NCBI GenBank assembly: GCA_051453625.1
Contig: JBOZIK010000001.1
Span: 155,417,180-155,481,179, forward strand
DNA: 64,000 nt
Direction of reading: 5' to 3'
Origin: Welwitschia mirabilis
Lineage: Eukaryota; Gnetophyta; Gnetopsida; Welwitschiales
The notes below the pieces were generated by a model. It was not told the DNA's origin. It worked only from the letters and a program-made list of their open reading frames with translations, and ran no database searches. Shown piece by piece: positions 58,880-64,000 of the stretch (the first letter of the stretch is position 1; each line of letters begins with the position of its first letter). Both the position numbers and the translations under genes were made by a program.

Positions 58880-59400
58880 TATTAAAAAAAGCAGCTTTCA
58901 CAGAAGCGTTGGAACTTCTAGCCTCAAGAACCCTAGTAATAACATACAAATGGTGCACCATAGATGAGCTTCAAGGCTTCATGATTGAGAAAGACTCATA
59001 GAAATGCCTGAAGGAGGTCATTGTGTAAGTAGACTAATCGCTCAACTATGTGGACCCAATATGCAAAGATATGAGGAAACTGATAAATGAAGTCTTCAAT
59101 TCAAGACATGATGGAACATCTCTCTACCATTACCATAAGATGCTTACTCATTTAAAACAAAATGGACCATTCAATTTCACTGTGTTCCTTGCAAATGAAT
59201 TCGATGTTTTGATGTAAATTGTAAGTGGAGATCATGATAGAAACCATTATCATATTAAGGTTGTTTTTGTACTATTTAGAACAATGGTTCGCAAAAGCCC
59301 AAATAACATTCATCTTTTCACTTGCTCCAGAAACAGTGAGAACAAATTAATTAGGTTGGCTAGAGAAAAGTTTCCTGATTTTGACTAACAAGTCCAAGTC
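58880..59400 (+). pseudogene. Unidentified decayed coding trace
   Basis: One plus-strand frame keeps protein-like composition for about 170 codons despite five or so stops: EALELLASRTLVITYKWCTI, then YVDPICKDMRKLINEVFNSR, then MLTHLKQNGPFNFTVFLANE, then LIRLAREKFPDF. I do not recognise the family. A transposon gag or an old host gene are both possible. Confidence 0.3.
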
Positions 59401-59918
59401 TAGGAAACCAAACAAGTCTGGTGCCAAGTTCAAGTTTCACAATTATCATGATCATAATTATACCATGTTCATAAGTATAACAAGTGACCATGCATCAACT
59501 ACTATGCTTATTGCACCCATTCTCATTAGTTAATAATTTATTTCTAGTGATAATAATTTGCTTTGTCCAATTAGTGAATTTATTTAATATGGAATGTTAG
59601 AACTATTTTTCCCCCAATAAGTAATTGTTTTTCCTTACTACTAAGTGTTGGGATATGCCAATGCAAACCAGCAAAAACAAAGCCACAACACACAAATTTG
59701 CATGGTAAAGCCCCCAAAGCTCAAGGGGATCATTCATAGGAGAAGTAAGAGCTCTATTATTAGTCATGTAGATGAACATAAGCCTTACAACCAAAGACTC
59801 TCGAGTTCTAATGTGAAATAGGACTTTCCTTCAATAGAATTTTTGTAACATAGCTAGTTCTGGCAACATTGGTGACCTCTCAATAAAATATGCAATTGTG
59901 AAAACAACCTTTCCAAAA
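59401..59918. other. Unassigned, LTR-like sequence before a gap
   Basis: No gene seen. 59640-59830 ('cacaaatttgcatggtaaagcccccaaagctcaagggg') resembles the conserved part of copia LTRs that contains 'GATTTACGTGGTTC'. The similarity is to a general pattern only. Confidence 0.3.
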
Positions 59919-60246
59919 NNNNNNNNNNNNNNNNNNNNNNNNNNNNNNNNNNNNNNNNNNNNNNNNNNNNNNNNNNNNNNNNNNNNNNNNNNNNNNNNNN
60001 NNNNNNNNNNNNNNNNNNNNNNNNNNNNNNNNNNNNNNNNNNNNNNNNNNNNNNNNNNNNNNNNNNNNNNNNNNNNNNNNNNNNNNNNNNNNNNNNNNNN
60101 NNNNNNNNNNNNNNNNNNNNNNNNNNNNNNNNNNNNNNNNNNNNNNNNNNNNNNNNNNNNNNNNNNNNNNNNNNNNNNNNNNNNNNNNNNNNNNNNNNNN
60201 NNNNNNNNNNNNNNNNNNNNNNNNNNNNNNNNNNNNNNNNNNNNNN
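59919..60246. other. Assembly gap (328 N)
   Basis: An unsequenced stretch. The frames of 125 codons drawn across it on both strands are N. Confidence 0.95.
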
Positions 60247-61380
60247 TTAAAATCCAAAAAAGAAGAAATTTATGATAATAAAAAAAACCTATGAATTAGC
60301 ATGAAAAGTTACAAGTTAAAGAAAATATAACTTATGAAACTAATATCATAAGCTAAATAAGGATTTTTACTATCCAATTTGGTTTTAAAGAAGATAAAAT
60401 TGCTTGTATACAAATGGCTGGTTCTGTGAAATATGGAACCAACAAAATGGCTCATTACTTTTCTCTCAGTAGAAAAGAATGCTAACTGCCTTAAAGATAT
60501 AGTATAAGAAAGAGAGTCACTTTGTACAAGGAAAATAAAACTTTTATTAAATTCTTGCCTCATTAATGAATATAACAGATGGTTGTCTTGTAGCTACAAC
60601 AGAGTATAAAGCTTTTATGAGCTTTTTAGCCTCACAAACCTATCAAAAAAAAATGGCAAGCTAATAAATAATTGAAATTTAAGAAATGCATGTCACAAGT
60701 ATCATAAAAACATTGTACCCATTTGATGTTAAGGATAAGGCAGCCACACTAAAGAATGTAGCCTCAGATTCTGATGCAATAGCCTTGGCCAGCATTGTTT
60801 TATCATTTCCTAGAGGTCCAAAGAGAAGTCGTCCTACAATAAAGAGAATAATGTCTATTAAGACAGTAATGATACTGAAACATGCTTAAAGTGCATAACA
60901 GAAATACTCTTAAAACAACGTACCTATAGCTAGTTTCTTAAGACTAGAGAAAAGATCTCTTTTTTTTTGTTGGTAAAATAACCATTTTCGTTAAAGCTTT
61001 CTTTGCTTTTAAGAGTCCAGCTAGAAAGAAAATCAATGAGAATGATTAAATCATGAACAATTAGAAGAGGTTAGTTGTACTCTAGCATTTGACATGGTAA
61101 TGATATTTGAGGGTTTGCCATAGGTCATAGTTTGCTACCAAAACTAGCAGATATTAACAATCAAAAGAAAAGAATGAGGCTAGAGAGGGATTCAATTACC
61201 AACGTCATCCCATCTAACTGAGGGTTATGCTTAGAAATAGGAGATGGTGTATTAACATCATGGACAATGCCTTTATTACAACAGATTGAAATAGCCCATG
61301 AAAAGTGATTGGTAAAGTTCATGAAAGAGTTATAGGATGGTTTCAACATTGTTGATCTGTCTCAGAGAATCTTAATAGGT
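60247..61380. other. Unassigned AT-rich sequence
   Basis: Open frames at 60686-60889 (plus) and 61161-61349 (minus) match nothing I know. A weak plus-strand trace near 60585-60640 (VATTEYKAFMSFLAS) recalls the 'STTEAEYIA' block of copia RNase H, but it is too short to rely on. Confidence 0.3.
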
Positions 61381-62028
61381 TGAGGTGTTATTGAGTTTTA
61401 TGATGGAGTACCACCTATCCACAATACGGTATCACTAGGTGGCTTGCATGCTGGAATTGCTTCAATACCTCTTTGTGGTACACCAATCACAATCTTCATG
61501 CTGGAATTGCATGAAGGTAGCCTAATATCTTAGATTCACTTGAATAAGTACACTGAATAAGCCTTTAAACTATGATAATAACAAGGTAGGATGGGTATAG
61601 TAAATGATCACAACTAATAGCAATCCAGAAAAATTGTTAACCCCATCTCCTTGGAGTGCTTGAGAATAAGTAGGGAAACCCCTTCAAGTAGGTGTTGGTA
61701 GTTTAAAGATTCACTTACTTCAAGTTAAGAGCTACTAGGACAAACTATAGATCAAAAACGACTAATAGGATATCTAATCCACTCCATCTAAAGCACTTTT
61801 AGAGGTAAGATACTAATAAATCTAGTCACTCCATGTACCACATTGGTCGGCCCAAGGTTGAGAAGAGTAAGATGATAAACAAGAGTGGAATATCATGAAT
61901 TCCTGGCACTCTGCCAAAGTCTCCCTTCATCACAAGATGATCAAAAACATGTTAGCACCAAAACACAAGATACACACAAATATATATAGTATTAAAATTA
62001 ATTGACATCCATCACTATACTACTAACA

Positions 62029-62039
62029 ACCTCTCCCTC
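62029..62039 (-). other. Polypurine tract of element D
   Basis: Plus-strand ACCTCTCCCTC reads GAGGGAGAGGT on the element strand, immediately before TGTTAGTAG. It is analogous in position and form to the tracts of A and B, including the following 'aatgtctg' or 'aatgacgaa'-like spacer. Confidence 0.6.
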
Positions 62040-62804
62040 AGACATTGAGGGCAAATAATTTAAGGAACATAAAGGAAAATTCCCTCTGAACGGATGCCAT
62101 AAATAAAAGATATAACAATTCAGTTCATCATTTTAACCTCCAGTAGCTACTCAAGAATGCAAGTATGCTAGTTTGTCAAACACAGTTACAACTATATTAA
62201 TCCTATACACAACCACCTGAATCTACAGTAGAAGGTCCAAAATGTAACATGTAGAAGATATGCCACTTAAAAAGAATTAACGGTAACAGAGTTTTATTCA
62301 CACTCCACAAAATAATTAGCATTAGCAACAATTGATAAGAACATAACATATTTCAAAACAGATTTCTAGAACTATAAATTGAGACATTACAAATAGACAT
62401 AATAGAAACAACCTCAAATTTTCATGTTTTGTATATGTGTAAAACAACTATCATCAATTGAATGTAAGCTTATTCAAACCATATATGAAAATCAGCTTTG
62501 CTGCATAGAGAATCTGTCCGCATTATGTAAAACTAGTAGCAATGCTTACACATAAACACAGTTGTTGATATATGATACATTGGAAATGGTCTACAATAGT
62601 GAAAGCTCTCGTAACAAGGAATAAAAAGCAACAAGAATCTGTCACAACCAACATAATACTACTAATTCGTAACTATAGTAGTCAAAATTATTAAAAGGTT
62701 TGCACACTAGCGAGACAACAAAACTATAAGAATCTAATGCATGTTGTGTTTTTCTAATTTCTCCCCTCTTCGACATTAATATCTTCACAAGATAAAACAA
62801 AGGA

Positions 62805-63600
62805 CTAGAGATATGGAAGAAAACCAATCTTGTTCATCACGCCATCTAAATCTGATGACACAAGAGAAGTAGCAACATGAGTAGCCTCCTCCTCAAAAAA
62901 GTCTGCAAGAGGAGATAGTTTAATGGCTGATTTCTTAAGAGGTTAAGGTTGAATCTCATTAAATATATTCATGCAAGATAAATTAGCCTATCTAATAGAA
63001 GTCATAGGGGTTGATACTTCTAGTTTAGGGTTAAAAACTAGATTATAATGAGCACAAATGCCTGTGACAAGAACAAAATGAGGAAGGGACTTAGCTTTAT
63101 GATGCTCTAATTGAGACAACATATGTGAAGAATCATATAAGATACATTGATGGACTCTTTCTTGAAAACTTTGTAGTAAAGATATGCTATCTAATTTGAG
63201 ATCTCACTGTGGTGGTCAACTAAAGGAAGAAAGTCATGTAAAACACTAAGATGCAAGAATTTAAGTTTCAAAAGAAGGGCAGAGGTAAGAAGGATCTTAT
63301 CTAATTCTATTAATCTTCCATAAAGAGCTCTTGTGATATTGTCTTTGTTCTTAATTATATCTACAAAATTTTCCAAATTGTCCTCTTCACAGACTTGTTA
63401 TAGCTGAAGTAACAGCCGGATGAATTAACATTTTTTTCCCAAACACGTTTCTGTTCAAAGTTGAATTTTCTAGATTGTAAGAAGCATCTGCACAAAACAC
63501 TTGGGTTACCATGAGATAAGATAGTCCACTCATAGTAAGAAAATAAGTCAGATATCGTTCTTTAAGCAATCTTGTTAGTTCTCTCAACTCTCTAGAACCC
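62805..63600 (-). pseudogene. Env-position ORF of element D
   Basis: Minus-strand segments show the same succession of blocks as the extra ORF of element A: LMVTQVFCADASYNLENST, then NVFGKKMLIHPAV (63387-63587); LLKLKFLHLSVLHDFLPLVD, then SEISN (63191-63376); and, after one frame shift, SLPHFVLVTGICAHYNLVFN near 63000-63070. In A these are LVTRLFHSNSRFD, FGYEMHITVDL, LPKFRLLHLILSFNFLTIIK, KLSNY and LSYPFLIT. The frame ends at a stop at 62805-62807 after GFLPYL. It is probably a diverged homologue of the 'putative plant transposon protein' family. The N-terminus lies near or beyond the gap. Confidence 0.6.
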
Positions 63601-63660
63601 TTGGGTCATGTTGTCTTTTTTTAAGAGACAGGTCTATTGGCATAGTAATTATCAAAGTTT

Positions 63661-64000
63661 NNNNNNNNNNNNNNNNNNNNNNNNNNNNNNNNNNNNNNNN
63701 NNNNNNNNNNNNNNNNNNNNNNNNNNNNNNNNNNNNNNNNNNNNNNNNNNNNNNNNNNNNNNNNNNNNNNNNNNNNNNNNNNNNNNNNNNNNNNNNNNNN
63801 NNNNNNNNNNNNNNNNNNNNNNNNNNNNNNNNNNNNNNNNNNNNNNNNNNNNNNNNNNNNNNNNNNNNNNNNNNNNNNNNNNNNNNNNNNNNNNNNNNNN
63901 NNNNNNNNNNNNNNNNNNNNNNNNNNNNNNNNNNNNNNNNNNNNNNNNNNNNNNNNNNNNNNNNNNNNNNNNNNNNNNNNNNNNNNNNNNNNNNNNNNNN
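63661..64000. other. Terminal N block
   Basis: 340 N at the right window edge. Pol of element D would be expected here or beyond. Confidence 0.95.

Larger units (their letters stand above)
61380..63660 (-). mobile_element. Copia element D, 3' end (LTR, polypurine tract, extra ORF)
   Basis: On the minus strand the order is extra ORF (62805 to beyond 63590), non-coding sequence, purine tract GAGGGAGAGG (62029-62039) and an LTR starting TGTTAGTAGTATAG at 62028. The left end of the LTR was not determined and 61380 is a guess. The right part is lost in the terminal N block. Its extra ORF shares the block order of elements A-C, but the nucleotide sequence is too different to be the same family. 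Confidence 0.55.

Noticed and set aside
59880-60275. Overlapping 125-codon frames on both strands
   Set aside because: Both are N-filled across the gap at 59919-60246.
1-64000. CRISPR arrays, bacterial operons, rRNA or tRNA genes
   Set aside because: None seen. The repeats are LTR or tandem duplications without regular spacers. The tRNA-like strings are only the short primer binding sites complementary to initiator tRNA-Met.

Overview
The window looks like nuclear DNA from a flowering plant, and it is almost entirely made of decayed transposable elements. It is very AT-rich. Copia, LINE and CACTA-like relics follow one another with no intact host gene between them. The copia relics carry plant-type gag, polypurine tracts and primer sites complementary to initiator tRNA-Met. 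Several gaps of exactly 100 N show this is a scaffolded assembly. I cannot name the species.

Layout. 1-4380 is a LINE on the minus strand (ORF1 with zinc knuckle, endonuclease, reverse transcriptase, C-terminal zinc-binding domain), cut by the window edge. 4381-9842 is AT-rich decayed DNA with one recognisable dispersed repeat. 9843-34373 holds three minus-strand copia elements of one Sirevirus-like family (called A, B and C here). B is the most complete: 3' LTR, env-position ORF, pol, gag, 5' LTR. 34374-38089 is decayed repeat DNA with a copia LTR end, short tandem repeats and a 954-N gap. 38090-44323 is a 6.2-kb CACTA-like DNA transposon whose body holds fragments of host genes: an ABCG half-transporter, a C2H2 zinc-finger factor and several unidentified exons. 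44324-47390 is decayed LTR material. 47390-56299 is a copia element (F) interrupted in its integrase by a second copia element (E, 48435-55250). 56300 is another CACTA-like terminus. 57640-58350 is a second LINE fragment. 61380-63660 is the 3' end of a fifth copia element (D).

What ties the window together is an additional reading frame of about 325 codons that lies between pol and the 3' LTR, on the pol strand, in elements A, B, C and D. It resembles the plant family annotated as 'putative plant transposon protein'. In A, B and C the spacer between pol and this frame, and the LTRs of A, B, C and E, carry many copies of a GGTCGACC-like palindrome. All the coding regions contain stops or frameshifts, so nothing here is likely to be an active element. 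The coding assignments are homology calls on pseudogenes.
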